Assembly (NCBI GenBank): GCA_018365995.1
Contig: JAGZIY010000001.1
Coordinates: 201,994 to 265,993 of the forward strand
DNA from: Butyricicoccus pullicaecorum
GTDB lineage: Bacteria > Bacillota > Clostridia > Oscillospirales > Butyricicoccaceae
DNA length: 64,000 nucleotides
Direction: 5' to 3'
The notes below the pieces were generated by a model that was not told where the DNA came from, did not search any database, and worked only from the letters and a program-made list of their open reading frames with translations. This document shows positions 1 to 8,182 of the stretch, piece by piece (positions within the stretch are counted from its first letter, which is position 1; each line of letters begins with the position of its first letter). A program made the position numbers and the translations under genes.

Positions 1-223
1 ATTGGAGCGCAAGCACGGCTCCCAGCGATAATCCACAGATATGTAAATCTGTATGCGTCTTACTGTATGCACAAACGTGCTCATATAACGCCATATATGT
101 ATTGTCCGTCAAAAATGCAGATAACTCTGGACAAAGAATCGGTTCTGCCAAATGCAGTTCATGCAAAACTCTGTCCCAGTCTTTTGCAGTTTGCCCCAGA
201 CCATGTAAAAATAAATATGCGAT
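1..223 (-). CDS. alpha/beta hydrolase, N-terminal part (cut by window edge)
   Basis: The minus-strand frame encodes YLFLHGLGQTAKDW near its start and a GLSLGA nucleophile elbow about 65 residues in, both typical of alpha/beta hydrolase-fold enzymes (esterase or lipase type). The C-terminal part lies outside the window. No ATG, GTG or TTG lies in this frame between the upstream stop and the HGLGQ motif. An AAGGAGAG ribosome site sits six bases before an ATC codon at 221-223, so I take ATC as the apparent start. A mutated start codon is the alternative. The substrate cannot be told. Confidence 0.6.
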   Translation of the reverse strand, partial: MAYLFLHGLGQTAKDWDRVLHELHLAEPILCPELSAFLTDNTYMALYEHVCAYSKTHTDLHICGLSLGAVLALQ

Positions 224-256
224 TGCCCTCTCTCCTTTTCTGCATTTCTCAAAAAA

Positions 257-463
257 TTAGCTTGGCACAAGACCAATGATTCCCACTGCGATTGCGTCCA
301 GAAAAAGGATCATCAATATGACAGCGATCAATAAAATACCTGCCATTGTTTGTGTCAAAAGCTTTGTGAACCGGCTCACTTGGCTGTTATGCACCCTAAA
401 AATCACATACAGCAAAAAGGCAATCATCAGCAAAGCAAGAATATTATACATGCGAAGTGTCAT
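257..463 (-). CDS. small two-helix membrane protein, unknown function
   Basis: A short protein of about 68 residues with two hydrophobic stretches, ILALLMIAFLLYVIF and GILLIAVILMILFLDAIAV, joined by a short polar loop (HNSQVSRFTK). It should be an integral membrane hairpin. An AGGAG lies eight bases before the ATG at 461-463; two earlier in-frame starts (GTG, ATG) are possible but closer to the ribosome site. It lies just upstream of the alpha/beta hydrolase on the same strand and could share its transcript. I recognise no family. Confidence 0.5.
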   Translation of the reverse strand: MTLRMYNILALLMIAFLLYVIFRVHNSQVSRFTKLLTQTMAGILLIAVILMILFLDAIAVGIIGLVPS

Positions 464-536
464 CATATCCACTCCTATCCAGTTCTATACGGTTCACCTG
501 CCGCTCTTTCCAATCCGTTCTCTTGGTTTTGTTTGT

Positions 537-1427
537 TTATTCTGTCATATTAAAATCTGGAATGAAGCTTTCGCCAATTGACTCCCCATCTTGTAAAAAG
601 CCGGAAAGCCCCAAGGAATGAAATTGTTCCACCGCGTCTGCATATTCTTGCTCGGTTAATTTGCGGTTAAGTTCTGGATATTTTTCCATTCCAAATGGTG
701 TGTACTGCCGCATCAAGCTAACGAGCACCTTGTCTCCCCAGTGTTCTGCAATATAACGCAGCACTTGTGCAGTATCTGTGTGCAGGCTTGGCAGCATCAA
801 ATGCCGAATGATGGTACCGCGTATCAGTATATGCTTCTGATCGAACTGCGGCTTTCCCGTTTGCCGCACCATTTCTGCAATCGCATCTTTGGCAATATCG
901 GGATAATTCTCTGCTCCTGAATACAGCTTTGCATAATAGGGGCTGTAATACTTAAAATCCGGCAGGTAAATATCGACATACCCCTCCAGCATTTTCAGTG
1001 TGTCCACCATTTCATATCCGCCATTATTATATACCACCGGAATCTGCAAGCCTTGATCCCTTGCGCTTTGCAATGCAGCACAGACCACAGGCACATAATG
1101 GGTAGCCGTTACCAGATTGATATTGTGAGCACCCTTGTCTGCAAGTTCCAAAAAGATTTCTGCCAAACGCCCCGCATCTACGCACCGCCCTGCATCGGTA
1201 CGGCGACTGATGGTTCGATTTTGACAAAACACACAACCCAGCGTACAATGCGCAAAAAATACAGTGCCTGAACCGTTTTCACCAGACAATGGCGGTTCTT
1301 CCCACTCATGCAGGGCAGCTCTTGCTACAAACACTGCATCCGAAGCACCACAAAAACCTCTTTCCCCTCGGGTGCGGTCAACACCGCAGGCACGAGGACA
1401 CAACGTACAATGTTCAAACACTTCCAT
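537..1427 (-). CDS. radical SAM protein, pyruvate formate-lyase activase-like
   Basis: This 296-residue protein begins with a cysteine pair (CTLCPRACGVDR) and GFCGA, followed near residue 60 by the radical SAM cluster motif CTLGCVFCQN (CxxxCxxC type). It then has an AdoMet-domain barrel (VYNNGGYE, DIYLPDFKYY). This arrangement matches the COG1313 family of PflA-like radical SAM proteins, which bind a [4Fe-4S] cluster and cleave S-adenosylmethionine. The true substrate of this family is generally unknown. The start has AGGGAG nine bases upstream. No glycyl-radical enzyme partner is visible nearby, so a PFL-activating role is not supported here. Confidence 0.85.
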   Translation of the reverse strand: MEVFEHCTLCPRACGVDRTRGERGFCGASDAVFVARAALHEWEEPPLSGENGSGTVFFAHCTLGCVFCQNRTISRRTDAGRCVDAGRLAEIFLELADKGAHNINLVTATHYVPVVCAALQSARDQGLQIPVVYNNGGYEMVDTLKMLEGYVDIYLPDFKYYSPYYAKLYSGAENYPDIAKDAIAEMVRQTGKPQFDQKHILIRGTIIRHLMLPSLHTDTAQVLRYIAEHWGDKVLVSLMRQYTPFGMEKYPELNRKLTEQEYADAVEQFHSLGLSGFLQDGESIGESFIPDFNMTE

Positions 1428-1628
1428 AACCTGTTTCTCCCTTTCTCATATAGTTATTTTCATTATACGATATTTTTCGCCTTTATACAAGACAGCTCCA
1501 TTTCAATCCCTTCTTACTTTTAGACTGCTGGGTTTCAACTCCATCGACTTCACTCTATCATTGAATAACACATAAAGATATGATAAAGTAAAATTGAACG
1601 ATGAATTTGAATTGGAGGAAGTAAATAG

Positions 1629-1958
1629 ATGAAAGTGAGCAAGTATGTCTGCGGAGCCGTTAGGCAATTTTCGTACTGGTTTGCACATGGCACGATAGGA
1701 TACCCTTTGTTGGAGGGAATCGATTACGTTGGAGAAATTTTGAAAGAGGAAAGCAGTTTTGCGGAACAGACATTTGCTATATTTATGAATACTCTGGAAA
1801 TAGATAAAAATGGAAATGTTACAAACTACAAACAGGCAGAATTTCGTGCGGCACAATATATAAGATCCTATTTCGATAAAGATTATGTTGTTGTTCCGGC
1901 ATTTGCGTATTGGGAAACTGAATTATATCCGGTAAGCAAAAACTCATATGTAAAATAA
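1629..1958 (+). CDS. hypothetical protein, 109 aa
   Basis: A soluble 109-residue protein rich in aromatics (RQFSYWFAHGTIGYPLLEGIDY, RSYFDKDYVVVP) and without membrane segments or a signal peptide. GGAGGAAG lies eight bases before the ATG, which strongly supports translation. An opposite-strand frame overlaps it but lacks a ribosome site. I recognise no family with certainty; small proteins of this look are sometimes immunity or accessory proteins, but nothing beside it supports that. Confidence 0.6.
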   Translation: MKVSKYVCGAVRQFSYWFAHGTIGYPLLEGIDYVGEILKEESSFAEQTFAIFMNTLEIDKNGNVTNYKQAEFRAAQYIRSYFDKDYVVVPAFAYWETELYPVSKNSYVK

Positions 1959-2087
1959 AAATCTCAGTTTATCGAGCAGTTATCAAATATATCTCCCTCC
2001 GTCATTTTGACAGGGGAGATTGTTGATATCCCGAATCAGTCTAAAGGGTAAAAGGAAGCAATTTCATACCTGCACTGTAAAGCTGCT

Positions 2088-2116
2088 TTGACGCAGACGC
2101 AAAAACGTAGTACAAT
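2088..2116 (+). promoter_or_regulatory. sigma-70/A promoter of the Xer-like recombinase
   Basis: TTGACG (2088-2093) and TACAAT (2111-2116) are separated by 17 bases, a good housekeeping promoter. It lies 24 bases before the recombinase start at 2140. Confidence 0.7.
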
Positions 2117-2139
2117 AAGCTGTAATGGAGGGATTTTCT

Positions 2140-3168
2140 ATGCGATATATTATTTCAGAGTATGCACATGATGCGCCGCCGCTCTTGCGGGATTTTCTGG
2201 TCTACATGACAACCATTCGAGGAAAATCTCCCAAGACAGCATTTGAATATTTTTTGGATTTGCGCCTGTTTTTGCGGTTTATCAAAATCAACCGTAAGCT
2301 TTCCCCTCATGATTGTCCATTTGAAGAAATTCCGATTGATGACGTGGACGTTGAACTATTAAAAACAATCCGACTCACAGATATCTACGACTTTCTAACG
2401 TATATCGGGGAAGAACGCCCCACACAGGCAAACAGCCCCTCTACTGATTACGGCTTGTCCGCCGTTTCCCGTGCACGCAAAGTTTCTTCTCTGCGTTCCT
2501 TCTTCCGTTATTTGACTGATAAGGTGCACGTATTGGAAAGCAATCCTGCCAGCGGGCTCGAAGTCCCCGCAAAGCCCCGCAATCTGCCGCGTTATCTGAC
2601 GGCAGAGGATTCCATGCAGCTGCTTGACAGCATTGAGGGCAAGTATGCCGAGCGGGATTACTGTATTTTGACCCTGTTTCTAAACTGTGGGCTTCGAGTT
2701 TCTGAGCTTGTTGGATTAAACCTGACCGATGTACGGGAAAACACTCTGCGCGTGCGCGGCAAAGGCAACAAAGAGCGTATGCTTTACCTCAACGAAGCCT
2801 GTACAGATGCCCTCGAACAGTATCTTCCCCACCGTGTTGCCCCGCATGAGACCGACCGCAATGCCCTTTTTACCAGCCGCAACCGCAACCGCATCAGTAC
2901 ACAGACGATTAAATGGCTGGTCAAAAAATATATTACTGCCGCCGGACTGGATCCCAGCAAGTACTCTGCGCATAAACTGCGCCATACAGCGGCGACCCTG
3001 ATGTATCAGAACGGAGTCGATATCCGAACCTTGCAGACGGTACTTGGGCACTCTCAGGTGGATACAACCATGATTTATACACATATTGCCGACCAAAATG
3101 TAAAAGATGCCGCCGAGCGCAGCCCGCTTGCTCACAAAACGCGAAAAAAACATACACCTCTCGAATAA
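2140..3168 (+). CDS. Xer-family tyrosine recombinase
   Basis: A protein of about 342 residues with an N-terminal SAM-like core-binding domain and a C-terminal phage-integrase catalytic domain. Catalytic residues are visible: Arg in LNCGLRVSEL, His-x-x-Arg in HKLRHTAATL, the second His in LGHSQVDTT, and the nucleophile Tyr in MIYTH. This layout matches chromosomal XerC/XerD-type resolvases, which resolve chromosome dimers at dif sites. I start it at 2140, not at the in-frame ATG at 2125, because the GGAGGG ribosome site (2127-2132) overlaps that earlier codon and sits seven bases before 2140. It stands alone on the plus strand, with its own promoter. Confidence 0.88.
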   Translation: MRYIISEYAHDAPPLLRDFLVYMTTIRGKSPKTAFEYFLDLRLFLRFIKINRKLSPHDCPFEEIPIDDVDVELLKTIRLTDIYDFLTYIGEERPTQANSPSTDYGLSAVSRARKVSSLRSFFRYLTDKVHVLESNPASGLEVPAKPRNLPRYLTAEDSMQLLDSIEGKYAERDYCILTLFLNCGLRVSELVGLNLTDVRENTLRVRGKGNKERMLYLNEACTDALEQYLPHRVAPHETDRNALFTSRNRNRISTQTIKWLVKKYITAAGLDPSKYSAHKLRHTAATLMYQNGVDIRTLQTVLGHSQVDTTMIYTHIADQNVKDAAERSPLAHKTRKKHTPLE

Positions 3169-3171
3169 AGC

Positions 3172-3580
3172 AAAAAATCTAAGCCTTACCGATGTCAACT
3201 TCTATCAGGAATGTAAGCGGAAATCGTGTGCTGACGTTGTATTATAATCGTCAAGGAGCAAGTAAATAAAATACAGAGCATCTTTAATCTCATCTTGAGA
3301 TAAACGTACCTTTCGATTTCCAATTCCAGAAACAAACTGCTTAGGTAGAGAATGAGAAATCGGAATTTAATGGAGCGATATCTGAAAAAAAGGGGATAAA
3401 GTGGACATATCTATTTGTCGCCAAAGTGTTTGTATGGCTGATGATGTAGATGACCACACATTTACATAGTCTGATGAAGCCACTGCAAAAAGTTTTGTCA
3501 GTTCCTGTGTTTATGATTTCTTCTATATGTTTACCCAAAAACAAATTTATGGAAAAATGCTGACCCGTCAAATCCATAAG
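3172..3580. other. intergenic region, no supported gene
   Basis: About 400 bases between the Xer-like recombinase and the permease terminator. Short frames on both strands lack ribosome sites and recognisable motifs. A TATAAT hexamer lies near 3240, within CTGACG...CGTCA, but no gene follows it. Confidence 0.5.
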
Positions 3581-3627
3581 AAAAATCCCCCTGATGTGAT
3601 ATCTTTATTATCCTACATCAGGGGGAT
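3581..3627 (-). terminator. intrinsic terminator of the permease/adaptor operon
   Basis: A perfect 13-bp inverted repeat (3585-3597 with 3615-3627; arm ATCCCCCTGATGT) followed on the minus strand by a T run. It lies just after the permease stop codon. Confidence 0.85.
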
Positions 3628-3631
3628 CTTA

Positions 3632-4813
3632 TCATTTCATTGCCTTTACGGGATCTAAGTGTGCCGCATGAATGGCAGGTGCAAGCCCAGACAAAATGCC
3701 ACACCCAACCGCAAGCAGCGCACAGACCACAATCAGTCCAATCGGAATGGTAAGCACATAGCCTGTAACATGAGATGCAGCCTGACAAAGCACCTGTGCA
3801 ATGACCAGCCCTATCCCTGCACCCAATATACAAATGATTGACGCTTGCAGAAGAAACAGCAGAAAGATATCACTTTGTCTGCTTCCAATCGCCCGATAAA
3901 TACCAATTTCCTCACGCATTTCATGTGCGGCAGATAACATACCGCCAGCAACTGCACCCAGCGCCACAATCATAGACACGCTGGCAACCATCAGAAAAAC
4001 CCATACGGCTTTTTGTGCCAGTGCATCAATCATATCTAAATATCCGGTTAAATTTTGAACACCAATGGTACTTTTCAGACCAACCGCACCACGCACCATA
4101 GTATTGAGCCTTATTTTGAGCGTTTCCGTATCGCCTGCACAGGCAAGCAGCACCTGATCAGCGGACTGTTCCGCATCAGCAAGGAATGCGTATGGCAGAT
4201 AAATAATCGTTGGAATCGCCCCACCTGCAATTCCACTGAATAATTGTGTCTGATCGGCGATCACACCAATAATTTCAAAAATCTGTTCTTGTCCACCGAC
4301 CTGCAAATAAAAACTCTGTCCAGAAACCTCTGTACGTCCAAAAAGCTTGTGTGCAAAGGACTCACTGATGACCGCTTTGCGCACCATTTGCGCAGCTTCT
4401 CCGGCTGTAAATAATCGCCCATTCAACAATTCTACATCCAGCACCTTCTGCATCTCTGCACCGACGCCAAACAGCATTGCATTTCCGTTGTGATGCCCAT
4501 TTTGATAACGCCCGTTCTGATATTTGACCGGCATAGCAGAAGTAACCTCCGGACAGATATTGCGTACTGCCTCTGCAAAAGCCGGAGTCAAAACTTCTCC
4601 ATTTTGCGGGTTTTCCAGATAGCAGGTCATTCCACGCAATCCAATTGCCCGCACTGCCGCGTGCATTTCAGTCTGCGCCAGTGTGCCGATAGCACCAATC
4701 ACCGCCATTGCACACACACCAACTGCCACGGTACAGCCGCATAGCAGGCTGCGTACCCGCCCGCGTCTGACCTGTCCCCATGACAAGCACAGCAAATCAG
4801 TCAGCCGCATCAA
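3632..4813 (-). CDS. ABC transporter permease, MacB/FtsX type
   Basis: A 393-residue membrane protein with one N-terminal helix (AVGVCAMAVIGAIGTLA), a large extracytoplasmic MacB_PCD-like domain, and three C-terminal helices characteristic of FtsX permeases (VFLMVASVSMIVALGAVAGGML, LLQASIICILGAGIGLVI, GLIVVCALLAVGCGILSG). Families of this type couple to a LolD/MacB-like ATPase and to an adaptor to expel peptides, lipids or macrolides. The adaptor gene overlaps its start by 17 bases, so translation is probably coupled. No ATPase gene lies beside it, which is odd; an ATPase elsewhere, or loss of the ATPase, are both possible. Confidence 0.85.
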   Translation of the reverse strand: MMRLTDLLCLSWGQVRRGRVRSLLCGCTVAVGVCAMAVIGAIGTLAQTEMHAAVRAIGLRGMTCYLENPQNGEVLTPAFAEAVRNICPEVTSAMPVKYQNGRYQNGHHNGNAMLFGVGAEMQKVLDVELLNGRLFTAGEAAQMVRKAVISESFAHKLFGRTEVSGQSFYLQVGGQEQIFEIIGVIADQTQLFSGIAGGAIPTIIYLPYAFLADAEQSADQVLLACAGDTETLKIRLNTMVRGAVGLKSTIGVQNLTGYLDMIDALAQKAVWVFLMVASVSMIVALGAVAGGMLSAAHEMREEIGIYRAIGSRQSDIFLLFLLQASIICILGAGIGLVIAQVLCQAASHVTGYVLTIPIGLIVVCALLAVGCGILSGLAPAIHAAHLDPVKAMK

Positions 4814-5759
4814 AAATCACCTGCTGTCCATCAGATAATGCTGGATTGCTGTCGCAGACGATCCATTCTCCAGCTTTCAGTCCCTTTTTGACCTGAACAC
4901 CACGGCTTAGCTGATATCCTGTCTCAATATTCCGGCGCATCAGCGTCCCATCCGCACCGCATACATAGACATATTGCTGCTGCCCGTCTTGTCTAACCGC
5001 GGCATAAGGCACAGTAACGGCATTGGGAACAGTATCTGTAAACACCTTGACATCTACCGTTGTCCCGGGCATCAGTGTTTGATCCTCTATTTTCAAACTG
5101 CACTTGACTACTGCTGACTGCTTTCCGCCTGTCAAGCTGAAAGTTTGTACTGCATACGGTGCAATCTCATGCAGGGTGGCAGAGATGGTCTTTGCCTGTG
5201 GTGTGATTGGTGTTACATTAGCACGCTGTCCCACTTTCAAGTCTCCGGCATACAGCTCCGGAACCCTTGCATCAATAGAAAGGTCAGAAAAATCGCCAAT
5301 CCGCACAACAGGAACGCCCGGAAGCAATAATGTCCCCACCTCTGGCATCTGTGCGACTGTTCCGTCCATTGAGGCATGGACGACAGTCCCTTCTATCATG
5401 GCACTCTCAGCAGAAATCGAAATATTCGCTGCATCCTCCACGAGATCTGCCATTGCCTGTCTGGCTTCCTCTCCTACCACATCAGGATAGCTGACGCGCA
5501 ATAGAGGCTGCCCTGCCCTGACCGTATCCCCCGGTGCCACATAACACTCTTCCGCGCGTGCTGGTGCATAGACAAATTCCTGCGCTTCCCGCTTTGCCTG
5601 AACGGTTCCTTTGACCGAAATGCTGTTATAAACATTCTCTCGCACTGCTTGTACAATGTGTACGGTTTCGAGCGGCTTTGGTGTGTTCAGAACAGATATC
5701 CCAAGCATTACAAGTAAAATTCCTGCTGTTGCAGCCAGTATCCAGCGATAACGCTTCAT
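4797..5759 (-). CDS. HlyD/MacA-like membrane-fusion adaptor protein
   Basis: A protein of about 320 residues anchored by one N-terminal helix (WILAATAGILLVMLG). It has the biotinyl-lipoyl-like pieces seen in RND/ABC efflux adaptors (VKGTVQAKREAQEFVYAPA, GDTVRAGQPLLRV, VPVVRIGDFSDLSIDARVPE) and a C-terminal beta-barrel segment ending in GLKAGEWIVCDSN. It probably works with the downstream permease as an export complex. I place the start at 5759 (MKRYRW): the GGAGGG site lies ten bases upstream, while the earlier in-frame ATGs overlap or abut it. Confidence 0.85.
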   Translation of the reverse strand: MKRYRWILAATAGILLVMLGISVLNTPKPLETVHIVQAVRENVYNSISVKGTVQAKREAQEFVYAPARAEECYVAPGDTVRAGQPLLRVSYPDVVGEEARQAMADLVEDAANISISAESAMIEGTVVHASMDGTVAQMPEVGTLLLPGVPVVRIGDFSDLSIDARVPELYAGDLKVGQRANVTPITPQAKTISATLHEIAPYAVQTFSLTGGKQSAVVKCSLKIEDQTLMPGTTVDVKVFTDTVPNAVTVPYAAVRQDGQQQYVYVCGADGTLMRRNIETGYQLSRGVQVKKGLKAGEWIVCDSNPALSDGQQVIFDAAD

Positions 5760-5837
5760 ACATATCATTCCCTCCGCAAACAATCTCAGAATCAGTTTGC
5801 GAACAAAATGAATTTTTTATACGTGGCAGAGACCAAG

Positions 5838-7193
5838 TTATAAAACTGCTTTGAGCGCCTCCTGCACAGTCTTTACCTGTACCACATTCATTTGCTTTGG
5901 CACATCGCCAATCTCCTGCACCGGCATAATGCAGGTGTGGAATCCCAGACGATACCCCTCCCAAATACGCTGTGCAGCACAGCTTACCGCACGCAGTTCT
6001 CCGGTCAGCCCGACCTCTCCAAAACTCATAACCCCCTCTGGCAAGGGCTTATCCCGAAAGCTTGAAGTGATTGCCAGCACCATTGGCAAATCGGCTGCCG
6101 GCTCATCAAGCCGCATTCCTCCCACCACATTTACATAGGCATCACTACTAGACAAAAACAGCCCTGCACGTTTTTCCAAAATCGCAAGTAATAGCACCAT
6201 GCGATTATAGTCCACGCCAGCCGCCGTCCGGCGCGGTACACCGAACTGTGTCTTTGCGACAAGCGCCTGAACCTCCGCAAGCAATGGGCGGCTGCCCTCC
6301 ATCACGCAGGCAATGCAATTACCTGACGCATCTGTGGGATGTCCTGCCAGCATGGCAGCCGATGGATTCTGTACCTCCATCAGCCCACGGTCACTCATTT
6401 CAAATACACCGATCTCATTTGTTGAACCAAAGCGATTTTTCGCCGCACGCAGACAGCGGAACGGACCGGTCTGCTCGCCCTCAAAATACAGCACACAGTC
6501 TACCATATGCTCCAAAATCTTCGGGCCTGCAAGCGTACCTTCTTTATTCACATGACCCACAATAAAGATTGTCACGCTATGCCGCTTTGCATATTGCATC
6601 AGGCTCATCGCACATTCCTTGATTTGGGTCGTACCACCCGGTGCGGCAGTTAAATCCCGACGATAAACCGTCTGGATAGAGTCAATGATTAAAATATCCG
6701 GCTCCAACAAATCGGTTTCGTGAACGATTTCGTCCATGTCAGTTTCAGCAAGAACAAAAAGCTGCGCCGAACGGATCCCCAATCGGCTGGCGCGCATCTT
6801 AATCTGCTTGAGCGATTCCTCCCCCGATACATACAATACTTTCGCAGTCCGGCACATCTCCTGACACATCTGTAAAAGCAGGGTAGATTTTCCGATTCCC
6901 GGCTCTCCGCCGACAAGCACAAAGGAGCCGTGTACCGCACCGCCGCCCAGCACACGGTCCAACTCTCCAATTCCCGATTGAAAGCGTGACTCTGTAGCAG
7001 AGTCGATTTCGGTTAAAAGTACAGGCTTATTTTGCCCCCGCTCGGGGACAGCCAATACCCCGCGTGTTGCCGTTTCCGGCTTTACCTTGTACTCGCTGAG
7101 TGTATTCCACGCCCCACAAGATGGACACTTTCCATACCATTTTGGACTTTCATATCCACAATCACTGCATAAATAAACTGTTTTCTGTTTCAT
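5838..7193 (-). CDS. radA: DNA repair protein RadA/Sms
   Basis: RadA promotes branch migration in homologous recombination and repair. The order of domains is complete: a zinc finger (CSDCG and CPSCG with WYGKCP), Walker A GGEPGIGKSTLLL, Walker B LIIDSIQT, the RadA-specific KNRFG motif, and a C-terminal Lon-protease-like domain (GEVGLTGELR). The start at 7193 is favoured because GGAGG lies six bases upstream; a longer in-frame start would overlap cwlD. About 452 residues, the usual family length. Confidence 0.95.
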   Translation of the reverse strand: MKQKTVYLCSDCGYESPKWYGKCPSCGAWNTLSEYKVKPETATRGVLAVPERGQNKPVLLTEIDSATESRFQSGIGELDRVLGGGAVHGSFVLVGGEPGIGKSTLLLQMCQEMCRTAKVLYVSGEESLKQIKMRASRLGIRSAQLFVLAETDMDEIVHETDLLEPDILIIDSIQTVYRRDLTAAPGGTTQIKECAMSLMQYAKRHSVTIFIVGHVNKEGTLAGPKILEHMVDCVLYFEGEQTGPFRCLRAAKNRFGSTNEIGVFEMSDRGLMEVQNPSAAMLAGHPTDASGNCIACVMEGSRPLLAEVQALVAKTQFGVPRRTAAGVDYNRMVLLLAILEKRAGLFLSSSDAYVNVVGGMRLDEPAADLPMVLAITSSFRDKPLPEGVMSFGEVGLTGELRAVSCAAQRIWEGYRLGFHTCIMPVQEIGDVPKQMNVVQVKTVQEALKAVL

Positions 7194-7225
7194 TTGTTCC
7201 TCCGAAAACTCAAGATATCTCTTTT

Positions 7226-7933
7226 CTATGTCTGTAAGTACCCCGCCAGAATACACACTGCAAGCTGAGTCTGATAGGCGTCCTGCATAAGCGCCGTTTC
7301 GTCATCTGGGTTGGATAAGAACCCACATTCCACAATGAGTGCCGGACAAGTCAAGGTACGCATTAAGTAAATGCTGTCCCCCGCGGGCTTTGCTACGCGA
7401 TGATTTCCATTTGCAATCCCGCTTTTGAGCGCCGCCTGAATAGACTCTGCAATTGCTTTGCTCTGTGCATTTTTTTCTCCATAAAAGACCTGCGCCCCAA
7501 AATAACGTGACTGTTCAAACTTATTTAAGTGAATACTGATAAAAACCGGATTTTGTATCTGCTCACAGATATGCTGTCTGGCTTTGATATCCGCAACTTT
7601 ATTTTCACGCACCGAACGTCCCGCCTCATAGTCCAGCGCATTCCCGTCCTTTCGTGTAAGCTCCGTCGGGATTCCAAATAATCCCGCAAGGCTTTCCACC
7701 TTTTTGGTCACATGCAAATTGATTTCTTGCTCTGTTACGCCATTGGGACTCACAGCACCACCATCAAATCCACCATGTCCGGCATCTAAAACCAGCGTTT
7801 CTACTTCATGGTGTGTACCAAATACACGCATACGCGGCGCTGTATAAAACTGGTCAAAAAGCAAAAAGACAAGCAAACCAATTGCAAGCCAATAAAACCA
7901 CCTTTGTTTGAAATATTCTGCAATCCTGTTCAT
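7226..7933 (-). CDS. cwlD: N-acetylmuramoyl-L-alanine amidase, CwlD type
   Basis: An N-terminal membrane anchor (WFYWLAIGLLVFLLFDQF) is followed by an Amidase_3 domain with zinc-ligand motifs LDAGHGGFDGG, an internal Glu (DYEAGRSVRE) and SIHLNKF, and the catalytic end motif VECGFLSNPDD. CwlD trims stem peptides from spore cortex peptidoglycan so that muramic delta-lactam can form, which is needed for germination. The start has AGGAGG eight bases upstream. It sits immediately upstream of radA on the same strand and may be co-transcribed with it. A vegetative amidase of the same family is the alternative. Confidence 0.88.
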   Translation of the reverse strand: MNRIAEYFKQRWFYWLAIGLLVFLLFDQFYTAPRMRVFGTHHEVETLVLDAGHGGFDGGAVSPNGVTEQEINLHVTKKVESLAGLFGIPTELTRKDGNALDYEAGRSVRENKVADIKARQHICEQIQNPVFISIHLNKFEQSRYFGAQVFYGEKNAQSKAIAESIQAALKSGIANGNHRVAKPAGDSIYLMRTLTCPALIVECGFLSNPDDETALMQDAYQTQLAVCILAGYLQT

Positions 7934-8146
7934 ACATCTGTCCTCCTGCTTCAATCTATGGCAGAAGTCTCTTGTATATCACAGTGTATTGGGAATCTTT
8001 TTCGAAAAGTGTGCGTGTACGCGATATGTTTATTTTTACCAACAATAAATTCTTTGTTCCGCAAATAATTGACATTAACCCAGCCATGCATCGTATGATA
8101 GGCTTGTATCAATCATTATTCTATCACATATCCTGTGACGATAAGG

Positions 8147-8177
8147 AAAACGGCTGTATGCGTTTTTGCATACAGCC
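8147..8177 (-). terminator. intrinsic terminator after the O-antigen-ligase-like gene
   Basis: A perfect 10-bp stem GGCTGTATGC (8152-8161) with GCATACAGCC (8168-8177), followed on the minus strand by a T run. The plus-strand side is also followed by TATTTTTA, so it may act in both directions. Confidence 0.8.
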
Positions 8178-8182
8178 TATTT

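Noticed and set aside
1503..1856. 117-codon minus-strand frame opposite the 109-aa gene
   Set aside because: The plus-strand gene has a strong ribosome site; the opposite frame has none and gives an unlikely protein.
8069..8099. TTGACA and TATGAT on the plus strand
   Set aside because: The spacer is 19 bases, there is no dyad for a MerR protein, and no plus-strand gene follows.
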